A DNA stretch of 64,000 nucleotides from positions 201,365 through 265,364 of the forward strand of contig NZ_QOVA01000006.1 in NCBI RefSeq assembly GCF_003332275.1, written 5' to 3'. Below are positions 10,428 to 19,908 of this stretch, piece after piece. Below the pieces are notes generated by a model. That model searched no databases. It saw only the letters and a program-made list of their open reading frames with translations, and had not been told where the DNA came from. A program made the position numbers and the translations under genes. Within the stretch, counting starts at the first letter, position 1, and every line of letters starts with the position of its first letter. Origin of the DNA: Edaphovirga cremea. Lineage in GTDB: Bacteria; Pseudomonadota; Gammaproteobacteria; Enterobacterales; Enterobacteriaceae.

Positions 10428-10964
10428 ATGCAAATCACGGATACCAAAATCGAAGGTGCGAAGATTATTCAACCAAAGGTATTTGGGGATGCGCGGGGCT
10501 TTTTCCTGGAGACCTTTGAAAAGAAACGTTATCAGGAAATGTTAGATATCGATTTGGATTTTGTTCAGGACAACCACTCGCGGTCTTCGCGTGGTGTGTT
10601 GCGTGGTCTGCATTTTCAAAAGATAAACCCTCAAGGCAAGCTGGTACGTGTTGTGCGTGGAGAGGTATTTGATGTTGCGGTCGATATCCGTCCAGATTCT
10701 CCGACTTATGGTGCTTGGGAGGGGGTTATCCTTTCCGAGGAAAACAAAACCCAGTTCTGGCTCCCGCCAGGATTGGCGCATGGCTTCGTTGTACTTTCTG
10801 ATGTTGCTGATTTCGAATATAAATGTACTGACTATTACAATCCGGCTAATGAAGGCTGCTTGTTATGGAATGATCCAGCCTTGGGAATTGAATGGCCTCT
10901 GGAAAATCCACTATTATCTGAGAAAGATAAAATCGGCAAGCTATTTAAGGAGTTAGAGCAATGA
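10428..10964 (+). CDS. rfbC: dTDP-4-dehydrorhamnose 3,5-epimerase, copy 2
   Basis: 178 residues with FGDARGFFLETF, VLRGLHFQ, VFDVAVDIR and PPGLAHGFVVLS, the same landmarks as the copy at 3747. GGAG in the end of rfbA serves as ribosome-binding site. It overlaps rfbD by 4 bases (ATGA). The same length, the same one-base gap and the same overlap as in cassette 1 show that the whole cassette, not single genes, is duplicated. Confidence 0.95.
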   Translation: MQITDTKIEGAKIIQPKVFGDARGFFLETFEKKRYQEMLDIDLDFVQDNHSRSSRGVLRGLHFQKINPQGKLVRVVRGEVFDVAVDIRPDSPTYGAWEGVILSEENKTQFWLPPGLAHGFVVLSDVADFEYKCTDYYNPANEGCLLWNDPALGIEWPLENPLLSEKDKIGKLFKELEQ

Positions 10965-11824
10965 AGGTTTTGTTGACCGGTGCCAATGGGCAGTTGGGCC
11001 GCTGCTTTATCGATCGCGTACCAACTGGATGGGAAGTTCTGGCTACGGACAGTGATACTTTGGATATTACTGATCTTGAGAAGGTTAAACAGACGGTGCT
11101 TGCCTTTCAACCTGATGTGATAGTGAATGCTGCCGCGTATACAGCCGTTGATAAAGCGGAAAATGATCGCGAAATGGCCAAATTGATCAATGAGCAGGGA
11201 CCCAGTAACCTTGCCTTGTTAGCAAAAGCAGCCAATTGTCGCTTGGTTCATGTATCAACCGATTATGTTTTTGATGGTCTGGCAGATAGCCCTTATCTTG
11301 AAAGTGACGTGACTAATCCATTAGGTGTTTATGGTAAGACCAAACTCGATGGAGAGATTGCGGTTACTGCTATCCAACCGGAAGCTATTATTATTCGTAC
11401 CGCTTGGGTGTTCAGTGAATATGGCAGTAATTTTGTAAAGACTATGCTGCGTTTGGCGAAAGATCACGAGGTCTTAGGCATTGTGGCAGACCAGCGTGGA
11501 TGTCCTACTTATGCGGGGGATATTGCCATCGCGATCTTAGATCTACTGGAAGTTGATGCAGAGGGAGGCATTTATCATTTCTGTGGTGACAAAGATGTTG
11601 CTTGGAACGAATTCGCTGAATTCATTTTCACGTCTGCAGTAGAGCAAGGCGTTCTGACACATTCCCCAAAGGTCAATGCTATTACTAGCGAGCAATATCC
11701 GACACCTGCACAAAGGCCAAAATTTTCATTATTGAATTGCGAAAAAATCAAGGCTTACGGGATCACCTTATCCTTGTGGCAAGAGAGAGTCAGCGCTGTA
11801 GTCAAGAGCTGTTCCACTCTTTAA
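10961..11824 (+). CDS. rfbD: dTDP-4-dehydrorhamnose reductase, copy 2
   Basis: 287 residues with the Rossmann GANGQLG, NAAAYTAVDKAE, STDYVFDG, YGKTK and DQRGCPTYAGDIA, all catalytic landmarks intact. Near the C-terminus it differs more from copy 1 than the other three enzymes do. It is the last gene of the plus-strand half of the locus; the next gene on the right (ending at 12231) faces it. Confidence 0.95.
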   Translation: MKVLLTGANGQLGRCFIDRVPTGWEVLATDSDTLDITDLEKVKQTVLAFQPDVIVNAAAYTAVDKAENDREMAKLINEQGPSNLALLAKAANCRLVHVSTDYVFDGLADSPYLESDVTNPLGVYGKTKLDGEIAVTAIQPEAIIIRTAWVFSEYGSNFVKTMLRLAKDHEVLGIVADQRGCPTYAGDIAIAILDLLEVDAEGGIYHFCGDKDVAWNEFAEFIFTSAVEQGVLTHSPKVNAITSEQYPTPAQRPKFSLLNCEKIKAYGITLSLWQERVSAVVKSCSTL

Positions 11825-11848
11825 TAACAGCTAGTTTCTGCTTTTTGT

Positions 11849-11874
11849 GGTGCCCACCGAGCTGTTTGGGCACC
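11849..11874. terminator. Hairpin after rfbD copy 2
   Basis: GGTGCCCA and TGGGCACC pair perfectly across a 10-base loop, 25 bases after the rfbD stop. No T run follows on either strand, so it may only stabilise or pause transcripts where the two convergent halves meet. Confidence 0.4.
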
Positions 11875-11928
11875 CTAACTGCGGTTAATCTCCCATCTTC
11901 CTCCTGGCTATATATTCGTTGTAGTTTT

Positions 11929-12033
11929 GGCATCCCTTACGTCTGGTTGCGCGATGTGCTGACTCGTTTACCCTCGTGGTCCAACAGTCGGATCAACGAG
12001 CTATTACCCTACGCCGAAAACCGCTTCAGTTAA
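11929..12033 (+). pseudogene. C-terminal remnant of an IS66-type transposase
   Basis: The last 34 codons before TAA 12031 read GIPYVWLRDVLTRLP followed by SNSRINELLP. This is the characteristic end of IS66-family TnpC transposases (PYxWLxxVLxRLP...INELLP). Nothing upstream (to 11825) continues the transposase, so only the tail remains; no inverted repeats were identified. It marks the join between the plus-strand rfb cassette and the minus-strand ABC-type operon. The rest of the gap (12034-12230) shows nothing recognisable. Confidence 0.65.
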
Positions 12034-12230
12034 TACCCTTCCAGCTAATTACATTATTTTAATCACACAACGCGAGTTCGCCGTTCGCTTACCATATGAA
12101 AGCATGTACCTATCACATAGCCATAACATTCTTCATGTACTGTAGTAGCCTAAAGCTCTCTAATGCGTGTTCACTTCTCACATTACCGGGAACATAGAAA
12201 AAGAGGAATGATAAGAAATGCGCTCCTTCT

Positions 12231-13049
12231 CTAAGAGGAGCGCTGTAAAGGCAAATTCGCTAAACATCGTTTATTCAGCTGTACACGCTGCCGATCGCGA
12301 AACCACCCCCACTTATTGAAGTATCGGATGGCGGAAGTGATGTGATAAAGCAAAAAACGAACATCGGTATAAGAACGACGTTGAGACTCATGGGTTACCA
12401 AAGCCCCAGGGAAGTAAGATACAGGGAAAGCTGACTGACAAACCCTACGGGACAAGTCAACATCCTCAAGGTACAAGAAGAAACGCGTATCGAAACCTTT
12501 TACATCACGAAGTACTTGACCACTGATCAGCATAAAACAACCAGAAAGTGAAGGCGCAAAAAAAGGTTTATTGTAGTCTGCCTGACGCAATTCATAACTA
12601 TCGTTGATGGTGCATGAAAAACGAGACATAAAACGGCGGATCAGTAATTGATAGGGTGAGGGTAACAGCTTGGTACCGTGTTGCAAACTCCCATCGGGAT
12701 AGACGATTTTAGGTATTGCCAGCCCAACGCCGTAGTCACGACTGAAGCGATAAAGTTTATCAACCTCACCTTTTGCAAAAGTGATATCTGGGTTACAAAT
12801 CAGAATGAAAGGGGCAATGTCGGCATAACGCTCAAAAACAACATTATGTCCGGCACCAAATCCTCTGTTTACAGGTAAACGGATAACCTCCAGCTTTTCG
12901 TGTTGAAAGCTAGCAAGCCATTTGCAGAAAGCCCCATTATCGACAATGACAACCTTCGAAATGCTTTCTTCAGCAAACAATGAGGATAAAGTCTGCTCAA
13001 TATCCTGATACTCATGCTTAAAAAGCACAAGAGAAGCTATGATTTTCAC
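12231..13049 (-). CDS. GT2 glycosyltransferase, WbbL/RfbF-like (probable rhamnosyltransferase)
   Basis: About 272 residues, GT-A fold glycosyltransferase at the cytoplasmic face of the membrane. It shows IASLVLFKHE at the N-terminus, VIVDNGA, the sugar-nucleotide-binding CNPDI in place of DXD, SGCFMLI, and the acceptor-side FFLYLEDVDLSRR. This combination is seen in WbbL-type dTDP-Rha transferases, which add the first rhamnose to lipid-linked GlcNAc. That donor is supplied by the two rfb cassettes, so the assignment is plausible but not proven. The start is uncertain: I take GTG at 13049; GTG 13058 or TTG 13061 are alternatives. It is the last gene of the minus-strand operon. Confidence 0.7.
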   Translation of the reverse strand: MKIIASLVLFKHEYQDIEQTLSSLFAEESISKVVIVDNGAFCKWLASFQHEKLEVIRLPVNRGFGAGHNVVFERYADIAPFILICNPDITFAKGEVDKLYRFSRDYGVGLAIPKIVYPDGSLQHGTKLLPSPYQLLIRRFMSRFSCTINDSYELRQADYNKPFFAPSLSGCFMLISGQVLRDVKGFDTRFFLYLEDVDLSRRVCQSAFPVSYFPGALVTHESQRRSYTDVRFLLYHITSAIRYFNKWGWFRDRQRVQLNKRCLANLPLQRSS

Positions 13050-13063
13050 AAATAACACCAAAT

Positions 13064-13993
13064 TTACATTTTATTAAGCAGGATATGCGTCAGCGTAGTC
13101 AACGTGCCAATGCGCTGTTGATGGTAGATGCCTGACTCCAGCATAAAACGCAATCTATTCAACACACTGCTATCACGAATCGCGCAGAATGAAGCCAGCC
13201 TCTGTTTCGCCTCTGGCGTTAAATCACTGGAAATGCAGGCTAAAGCCTGACAATTGGCATCATTCCATTTCGCTATGCGGCCACCATGGGCGGCTATAAA
13301 GTTACTTAAACGTCTGATCGGAGCCATACTGTTACCGATGATATTGTGCTGATGCTGGCGATACAGAACCGAAGGTTGGCGATCAAAATTTACTACTCCA
13401 CCACAGCCTGTCACTATTTGGTACAAAGTCCAGTCGTGTACTACGATAGAAGCCCTGTTCACCTTTTGTAAAATTTGCCTAGCACTATGATTAAAGACCA
13501 TAGTGTTACCACTGGCAATATTTTGCACTAACGCATTACCGAAACCTGGTGGTTTTGCATAATCCGGCGAATACCCGATTGGCATCCCACCACTGTCAAT
13601 CAGACGAGTACGGGAGCAATACAATGCGGGGATCGCAGGATCAAGCGTACTTAGCCAGCGTACTGACCGTTCTAGTTTATCTTCCAACCAAACATCATCC
13701 TGATCGGAAAATGCATAATAAGTCGCTCTAATTTCTGGATTAACAACTAAGGACATGAAGTTTTGACAGAAACCCTGTTGTGGACCAGCAAGTAAATACC
13801 CCTCGATTTCTGGGCGAGCGATAAAATCAGTTACCAACGCTCTGGTATTATCCGTGGAACCATCATCAGACACCCACAGAGACCAGTTAGGGTGAGTTTG
13901 GCGCAGAAAAGACCCCAGTTGCGCAGGCAAAAACTCAGCCCCATTTCTGGCACCGAGCAAAATTGCCACGTGGTTAACAGGTTGCGTAGACAT
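13064..13993 (-). CDS. GT2 family glycosyltransferase
   Basis: 309 residues from the ATG at 13993 (a TTG three codons upstream is possible). The N-terminus reads HVAILLGARNGAEFL, followed by the GT2 signatures VSDDGSTDNT and SDQDDVWL, with the metal-binding Asp residues intact. Its second half has DWTLYQ and the VLYRQHQHN stretch found in many rhamnosyl- and glucosyltransferases of O-antigen clusters. It lies between the HAD-type gene (12 bases away) and the WbbL-like gene (14 bases), in one operon. It should act on the lipid-linked chain in the cytoplasm; donor and linkage cannot be read from the sequence. Confidence 0.75.
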   Translation of the reverse strand: MSTQPVNHVAILLGARNGAEFLPAQLGSFLRQTHPNWSLWVSDDGSTDNTRALVTDFIARPEIEGYLLAGPQQGFCQNFMSLVVNPEIRATYYAFSDQDDVWLEDKLERSVRWLSTLDPAIPALYCSRTRLIDSGGMPIGYSPDYAKPPGFGNALVQNIASGNTMVFNHSARQILQKVNRASIVVHDWTLYQIVTGCGGVVNFDRQPSVLYRQHQHNIIGNSMAPIRRLSNFIAAHGGRIAKWNDANCQALACISSDLTPEAKQRLASFCAIRDSSVLNRLRFMLESGIYHQQRIGTLTTLTHILLNKM

Positions 13994-14005
13994 TGGATTC
14001 AATCA

Positions 14006-15829
14006 TTAATTATTGAAGTAATCTGCAAATCGCATCACTTGGTTACGTGAGCTTCCCCAGGAGTCAAAGTTCTCTATTTGACCGATCAAAGGGTTAGTAC
14101 GCCACTGGTCACTTGAGACCAATTCAATTATAGGTGCCACGGTCTGCAACGGACTCAGAGAAACATTGAGCTTTTCTTGCTGCTGCGTGAAGCTCTTGAC
14201 AAACATATCGATACCTTCATTAATTGCCTGGTTGAATTGCTCATGACCGGTTGCTTTCGCCCTTCCGGGATCCCCAACCACCTCAACAGACAAACTGCAA
14301 GGGCGATAGCCAATAATCGTATTATGGGGAGCAGAGAAAAACATCTCTACCGCAACGCGATTTTCATAAATGCTGTTCACTATCGACGAGGAAACAGACT
14401 CTTTGCTGACCATGGCCTTCATCTTCAAACTGCAGCTGCGGCGTTGACGCTCAGGCGTATCCGCCAAGCAAAAATAATAGCCGACCACATCAACATCCAT
14501 AATGGGCCGCACCGCCAGCTCGAAAGCCTCTTGCGTCGTCCCGTTCCAGCCAACATCCACCAATGCGATTTTATTGCCAGCTTTCACGCCTGACTGGCAC
14601 AGATACATAAACAGGCCTCGGCGATTCCTGCTGCACACCTTTATGATTTCACTGCGATAGCCAGACACCAGTTGGCCAAGCTTGTCGTGTTCCTCAATAC
14701 TGATGCTACGCTGCGGATCAATCCCTAAACTCTGTAGTACTGAGTCAGCAGGAGGACAAACGCCAATCCGCTCAAACAGTTCCCCCGGGGAAAGCCCAAC
14801 GCTGCCGGAAAGCAGGAACGGAATATTCTGCTCGAAATTATCGTCAGTAATCAACGCTAGGTTAAAGGCTATGCGCGAGCCCAGAAAATAGTGGAAATCA
14901 GGGAGTTGATCTGCGCAGTAGTTTTTTGCCAGGCGCTCCAAGGCATAACCATCGCGGGAGACAAACAACACAACATCAACCTCATCCTGTTTTGCCTGCT
15001 GCGTGATCCACTGAAGGAACCCCAAGTTGGCAGGACCGCCAAATTGGTATCCCAGTTCCTGAAAGGTGCCTGAAGTGATTTTTTCTGCATCGTCCGTGTT
15101 AAGCAAACCCAGAACCATAGAGGTTGCAATACTTTGTTTTTTATTGCCCTGATGCGCCACTTCACGGACATAATGGAACGCAGACAGACCTTTTTCCTGC
15201 GGGCGTTGTACGTCGGCAAGGTAGTTATCGCCGATGTGCAACACCTGCTGAACGGTAACGCCGCAGGTGTTGGCGACAATATTAAACAGCTCACCGCTGT
15301 CACGCTTGGTTGCATTGCAATCTGCGGAAATGAATAGCGGAACCTGCTCCAATCCGTAGCGTTTCAGCACGTCAACAAAGAAGTTGGCAGAGAAATACAT
15401 ATCGGAGGTGATCACGACCTTTTTTTTACTCGCCACCAATTGCTGGAATAAAGGGAACAGCTCGTTATTCGGTTGGAGCAGTTCGAGTTCAAGGTCGTAT
15501 TCCGCCTGCTGAATAGCATCGCGCTGATGCTGAGGCTGTGGGAACTTGTCATAGATGTTTTGCAGCGTGATTTCCTTACGCCCATCTTTGGTCATCTGGC
15601 GAAAAGCATCCGCCTGCGCCTTACGACGTTGCGCCCTAAAATCAGCAATATTGAATTTTACGCCAAGGAGATCAAATGCGTCCTCTGGATGCGCCAACGG
15701 ACGAACAAAAAGCGTATCGAAAAAGTCAAAAGAAATGACTGATGCCTTATCAATCGCAACATGCAATGCATCCATGTTCAATGCCCCTGCCTCCTGTTCG
15801 CAAACACCTTTAGTATTTTTTTTCATCAT
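14006..15829 (-). CDS. HAD-superfamily protein with a large uncharacterised C-terminal region
   Basis: 607 residues. Residues about 30-235 form a HAD domain with motif I FDFFDTLF, motif II ITSDMYFS and motif III region HIGDNYLADV, so a phosphohydrolase or phosphotransferase activity is possible. The C-terminal about 350 residues (from GFLQWITQQAKQ, including LFVSRDGYALERL and VDVGWNGTTQ) occur with such HAD domains in polysaccharide loci, but I cannot name a reaction. It overlaps the preceding 1360-residue gene by 4 bases (ATGA), so the two are coupled and probably act on the same glycan. Two ATGs in a row (15829, 15826) leave the exact start open. Confidence 0.7.
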   Translation of the reverse strand: MMKKNTKGVCEQEAGALNMDALHVAIDKASVISFDFFDTLFVRPLAHPEDAFDLLGVKFNIADFRAQRRKAQADAFRQMTKDGRKEITLQNIYDKFPQPQHQRDAIQQAEYDLELELLQPNNELFPLFQQLVASKKKVVITSDMYFSANFFVDVLKRYGLEQVPLFISADCNATKRDSGELFNIVANTCGVTVQQVLHIGDNYLADVQRPQEKGLSAFHYVREVAHQGNKKQSIATSMVLGLLNTDDAEKITSGTFQELGYQFGGPANLGFLQWITQQAKQDEVDVVLFVSRDGYALERLAKNYCADQLPDFHYFLGSRIAFNLALITDDNFEQNIPFLLSGSVGLSPGELFERIGVCPPADSVLQSLGIDPQRSISIEEHDKLGQLVSGYRSEIIKVCSRNRRGLFMYLCQSGVKAGNKIALVDVGWNGTTQEAFELAVRPIMDVDVVGYYFCLADTPERQRRSCSLKMKAMVSKESVSSSIVNSIYENRVAVEMFFSAPHNTIIGYRPCSLSVEVVGDPGRAKATGHEQFNQAINEGIDMFVKSFTQQQEKLNVSLSPLQTVAPIIELVSSDQWRTNPLIGQIENFDSWGSSRNQVMRFADYFNN

Positions 15830-18800
15830 TTACGAATCTCAAAACTAAAACTATTGGGCGCAAAATTCACATTATAAAACGGATCGTACTGGAAATAGTG
15901 CGGGTGCCGGGCATTCAACTGCCCCAGCTCACGCTGTAGACGAGCGACCTTTTCCTGATCCATATGATCCAGTCCGCGGCTGACCGACTCATGATGGATC
16001 AGGGTGACGCTTTGACACACCACGTTATACAAGCCCGCCTCACACAAACGCATACACAGGTCGACATCGTTATAGGCCACCGGGAACTGCTCGTTGAATC
16101 CACCTACCTGTTCAAACTTGCTGCGCTCCACCATCAGGCAGGCACCCGTGACGATCAGCCAGTTGTATTCAATCTGGTTGCGCAGGAAATAGCCTGGGAT
16201 ATCTTTGTGCGAATGCATATATGCGTGCATTGGGCCATTTTGCAAATTAATCACGCCGGCATGCTGCATCATACTGCCATCGCCATACAGCAACTTGGCT
16301 CCCACCGCGCCGACATGGCTCAATTGCGCATAGCCACCCATACGCTCGATCCAGTCAGCGTGCAAGACTTCGGTATCGTCATTGAGGAACAGCAACAGTT
16401 CCCCCTTCGCTTGCCGGCTCCCCAAGTTATTCAACTCAGAGAAGTTGAAAGGTGCATCATGACGGATGACAGAAACCTGTGCCTCAGCGCTAATCGCCTC
16501 TAAATAAGCCAGTGTGCTGGCGTCTTTAGAGCCATTATCAACAATGATAATCTCGAAGTTGCGGTAGGTCGTTTTATCCAGAATCGATTCAATACAACGC
16601 GTCAACACCTCATGGTTATCCCGGGTAGGGATAATGATAGAAATGCAAGCATTATCTTGCAGAGCGTAATTTACGCGGAAATAACCCGGGTAATTAGGCA
16701 GTTCCTCCACCGTTCCCTTCAAGCCACGGCGTTCAAGGGCACTTTCACGCACAGCGCGGGACGCGGCCAGCACATAAGGCTTTGCCGCCATATCCGATGC
16801 AACCGACGCCGGAATAATGCGCCAATGATACAGTATCTTAGGTATATGGCTGATACGCTGCGTTATTTCCGTCAGGCGCAAGATGAAGTCCCAATCCTGA
16901 CAGCCATTAAACTCGGTACGCAATCCGCCGAGCGCCTTTGCCACGCTGAGCCTCACACAGGCCACATGGCAGGTAAACATGGTCCCCATCATGGTGTCCG
17001 GCGACCAGTCAGGCTTAAAGTGTGGCTGGGAATAGTCTCCCTCCGGGGTAAATTTGTCTTCGTCACTATAGATAAAGTCCGGATCTTCCCGGTTAATGCA
17101 AAGCGCTAACTCATATAGACAATCATCGGTTAACTCATCATCGTGATCGAGGAAAACGATATAGTCGCCATCTGCATTATCGATCGCCACATTGGTCGCG
17201 CCAGCAATCCCCTGATTTTGCTCCAGATGAACCACTTTGATTCTGGGATCGTTAAACGTATCCAGTGCCGTTTTTGTTTCCTCTAACGGGCTAGCATCGT
17301 TGGCCAAAATGAGCTGCCAGTCGGAGTACCACTGCAAGCGTACTGAGGAGACCATCTTCTCAAGCAGATCCAACGGAGTGTTATAAATAGGGACAATAAT
17401 TGAGAAGCGAGGGCGCTGCTGCATATTGTCCAATTGTTCTTGCAGATCGTAAGGACGCTGTGTTGGTATGTAGACATACTCGTCTGGACGTTTGGCAAAG
17501 TGATATGTTCCGTCCTGGCGATGGGAAATAAACGAGGCCCGCTCAACGCTACACGGTGCCGCAGCGGCGGAAGCGAATAGCGGATGATGCAAGAACCAGC
17601 CAGGCCTGGCCTTCACGGCAACCTTCAGCAAACGACTTTTATAGCGCTCAGGCAAACGGTAATACAGAGAACGGGCAAGCTGTCTGATATTACGTTTAAC
17701 CAGCATCATGGACGGATAGTGGGAAACGGTGTCAAGCCCTTGATTCACTGCTCGCTTACCGACACGCAAGATTTTTCCTGCCTGCACCTTACAACTTTGC
17801 CCAATATAAAATAGCCAATGGAAAACTAAACGGATGGGCTTTCGCAAGAAAGTCGGCACTCTTCTTCCCAGCACGCGTAATGGCGCTGACAGTTTCCAGC
17901 TTGACGAGTGCAAGATCTGGTAGGCTTGATGTTCATATTCGACCAACAACGCTGCTTGCTGAGCAATCTGCTGTTCCAGCACCACAATATTTTGCTGCTG
18001 GGTAGAGATCTGTGCATCTCGCGCAGAAATTTGCTCATGCAGTTCTTCAATATGCTTCGCTTCAATTTCCTTTTGCAACGAATCAACGTCATCTTTTAAC
18101 GAATTGATTAATTCTATTTGCTTGTTAACTTCATCATTCTTTTGGGTAATTTGCGCTTCGCAGCGGAGATATTCCCCGTGAATATGAGTGAACTGATGCT
18201 TCAAGGCGCCGACGGAAACAACACGCATCGGAAGTTCAAGGGCCGCCAAGACTGCATAAATGTCACGGCTATCTTTACTTTCAATCGTTGCCATAAACTC
18301 TGACTCTTGAGTCAGGTATTCATTCAGATCCTCCTGTTCTATGGCGAAACCGATTTCCTTCATAATTTCACAGGAAGCGGTGGCAATATTTAAAGAAGAT
18401 ATGTTCTGGCTATGAGCAACGGATGTCAAACGCAACAGCGAATGGAAGATACCGCGGAATACAGTATAACCGAGGGTAATACTCTTCTGAGCATGCCATT
18501 CCAGATCAAAAAACACCACGGAGCGATCTTGCTGCCTGATGGCATTAAATGGCATCGCATCCTGATAATTACCCTTAAGCAAAAAGTCTTTGTCATAATC
18601 AGTAGTAACATTTGCCATTGACAGTAAAGAAGCAATCCATTCTTTTGCCCATTGCGCCGCTTGCTGCAATGTCCATTCAGGACGATTGACGATATCAACC
18701 AGATCCAACCACAGGCTGTTGCCAGCGTAAAATTCATCAACGCTCTTGATGTTTTGGATTACTGCTCCCTCACGTTCAGTCTGAACCAGAGGGGAACTGT

Positions 18801-19908
18801 TCACCACCAGTTCGCCGTCTGCGGTGATGTCAAACGTGGTGGTTTTATTGAACTCAGGCAACCGGCCATCGGAGTAATGATAGGCTGCAACGCCAGGTAT
18901 CAGTTCTGCTTGCGGCTGTTGGCTGGCGACGACCAGGAATGAGTTGGCTAGATCAACCGCCAAGCCGTTGTTCCACGCATTGCGTGTTCCCTGCTCAACA
19001 GAGAACAAGTTTTCAGGAACGCGCTGAATGTCTTTGTTGCTGCTTTCGATAGCAAGCTGCGAGAGTTCACGAGCATACTGCTTCCAACCTACCGGCGTAA
19101 CGATAGAAACAGGCAGTTTGTAGTCAGGGAGAGGGATATATTCTTGCGTATCTACAAATCCGCTCTCATTGAGTAACCCCAGTAGTTCCCGGCGACCAAA
19201 TGTGGCAACGCCGCTCTCTGTATAGGAGTTATTAATCCCAAACATAGGCTGCCCAACGTGATCCTCGTTAGCGCCAGCAAAATACTTAATGCCGAGCTTA
19301 TTCTCGATTGCGACAAATAACTTCCCATCCAGGACCAGGCGCTGACGGCAAAAATCCAACAAGACATGTTGTCCATTGTTGCCCAGGAACATGCGTGCAT
19401 ATTCCAGCACCCCGATCAACATCACGCCATCAAAGGCACCTAAATCAGGCAGACGATCGCTAGGGGAACAAATAACGTCTACGTTGGTCAGGTCGCGACA
19501 GCGCTGACGTGCAATTTGCGCGCGTCTGAAACTACCCTCAACGGATACCACCTGCGCCCCACTTTCAGCCAGGAAACGCGTTATGGCGCCACAGCCGCAG
19601 CCAATTTCCAGGATGCGTTTTCCCTTAAGCCATTGGTGGAAAGGTTTAAGCAAATTGGAACGACGGGAAGTCAGATGATAAGTTGACGGCCAGTCCTTCA
19701 TTTTTACACTGAGTTCCAGTGAATTTACACTGAGATCTTTAGCATGCGTTACGGCATCCAGCACATAGTTTTCAGCATCATCACCATCACTGTATGCAAA
19801 TTCCGGTAAGGTTGCTGGCCGCCATACGCCGACGTCCTCTACAAAAACAAAACCATTGCTTTCCAAAATTTGATGAACTTTACTCGGTTTCAAATTTAAT
19901 TCTCGCAT
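15826..19908 (-). CDS. Fused SAM methyltransferase / coiled coil / two GT2 glycosyltransferase domains
   Basis: 1360 residues. Residues about 75-260 are a class I methyltransferase with the SAM-binding ILEIGCGCG at 99-107. Residues about 580-660 are heptad-rich (IEELHEQISARDAQ, VVLEQQIAQQ) and likely a coiled coil, followed by SSSWKLSAPLR. The first GT2 domain (about 834-1065) has FSIIVPIYNTP and FLDHDDE. The second (about 1088-1330) has ISIIIPTRDN, VDNGSKD and FLNDDTE. Together with a Wzt that carries a glycan-binding domain, this suggests a protein that extends the O-chain and caps it with a methyl group, the coiled coil perhaps setting length as in WbdD. That role is inference. The start lies inside the wzt end (29-base overlap) without a clear ribosome-binding site. 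Confidence 0.75.
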   Translation of the reverse strand: MRELNLKPSKVHQILESNGFVFVEDVGVWRPATLPEFAYSDGDDAENYVLDAVTHAKDLSVNSLELSVKMKDWPSTYHLTSRRSNLLKPFHQWLKGKRILEIGCGCGAITRFLAESGAQVVSVEGSFRRAQIARQRCRDLTNVDVICSPSDRLPDLGAFDGVMLIGVLEYARMFLGNNGQHVLLDFCRQRLVLDGKLFVAIENKLGIKYFAGANEDHVGQPMFGINNSYTESGVATFGRRELLGLLNESGFVDTQEYIPLPDYKLPVSIVTPVGWKQYARELSQLAIESSNKDIQRVPENLFSVEQGTRNAWNNGLAVDLANSFLVVASQQPQAELIPGVAAYHYSDGRLPEFNKTTTFDITADGELVVNSSPLVQTEREGAVIQNIKSVDEFYAGNSLWLDLVDIVNRPEWTLQQAAQWAKEWIASLLSMANVTTDYDKDFLLKGNYQDAMPFNAIRQQDRSVVFFDLEWHAQKSITLGYTVFRGIFHSLLRLTSVAHSQNISSLNIATASCEIMKEIGFAIEQEDLNEYLTQESEFMATIESKDSRDIYAVLAALELPMRVVSVGALKHQFTHIHGEYLRCEAQITQKNDEVNKQIELINSLKDDVDSLQKEIEAKHIEELHEQISARDAQISTQQQNIVVLEQQIAQQAALLVEYEHQAYQILHSSSWKLSAPLRVLGRRVPTFLRKPIRLVFHWLFYIGQSCKVQAGKILRVGKRAVNQGLDTVSHYPSMMLVKRNIRQLARSLYYRLPERYKSRLLKVAVKARPGWFLHHPLFASAAAAPCSVERASFISHRQDGTYHFAKRPDEYVYIPTQRPYDLQEQLDNMQQRPRFSIIVPIYNTPLDLLEKMVSSVRLQWYSDWQLILANDASPLEETKTALDTFNDPRIKVVHLEQNQGIAGATNVAIDNADGDYIVFLDHDDELTDDCLYELALCINREDPDFIYSDEDKFTPEGDYSQPHFKPDWSPDTMMGTMFTCHVACVRLSVAKALGGLRTEFNGCQDWDFILRLTEITQRISHIPKILYHWRIIPASVASDMAAKPYVLAASRAVRESALERRGLKGTVEELPNYPGYFRVNYALQDNACISIIIPTRDNHEVLTRCIESILDKTTYRNFEIIIVDNGSKDASTLAYLEAISAEAQVSVIRHDAPFNFSELNNLGSRQAKGELLLFLNDDTEVLHADWIERMGGYAQLSHVGAVGAKLLYGDGSMMQHAGVINLQNGPMHAYMHSHKDIPGYFLRNQIEYNWLIVTGACLMVERSKFEQVGGFNEQFPVAYNDVDLCMRLCEAGLYNVVCQSVTLIHHESVSRGLDHMDQEKVARLQRELGQLNARHPHYFQYDPFYNVNFAPNSFSFEIRK

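Noticed and set aside
11737..12033. A 98-codon plus-strand frame read as one gene
   Set aside because: Its first two thirds overlap rfbD in another frame and cross the hairpin; only the last 35 codons have family similarity (IS66 tail).
16520..17600. Possible CRISPR-like or tandem repeats in the glycosyltransferase region
   Set aside because: No regularly spaced identical repeats were found; the apparent similarity is between the two GT2 domains at protein level.
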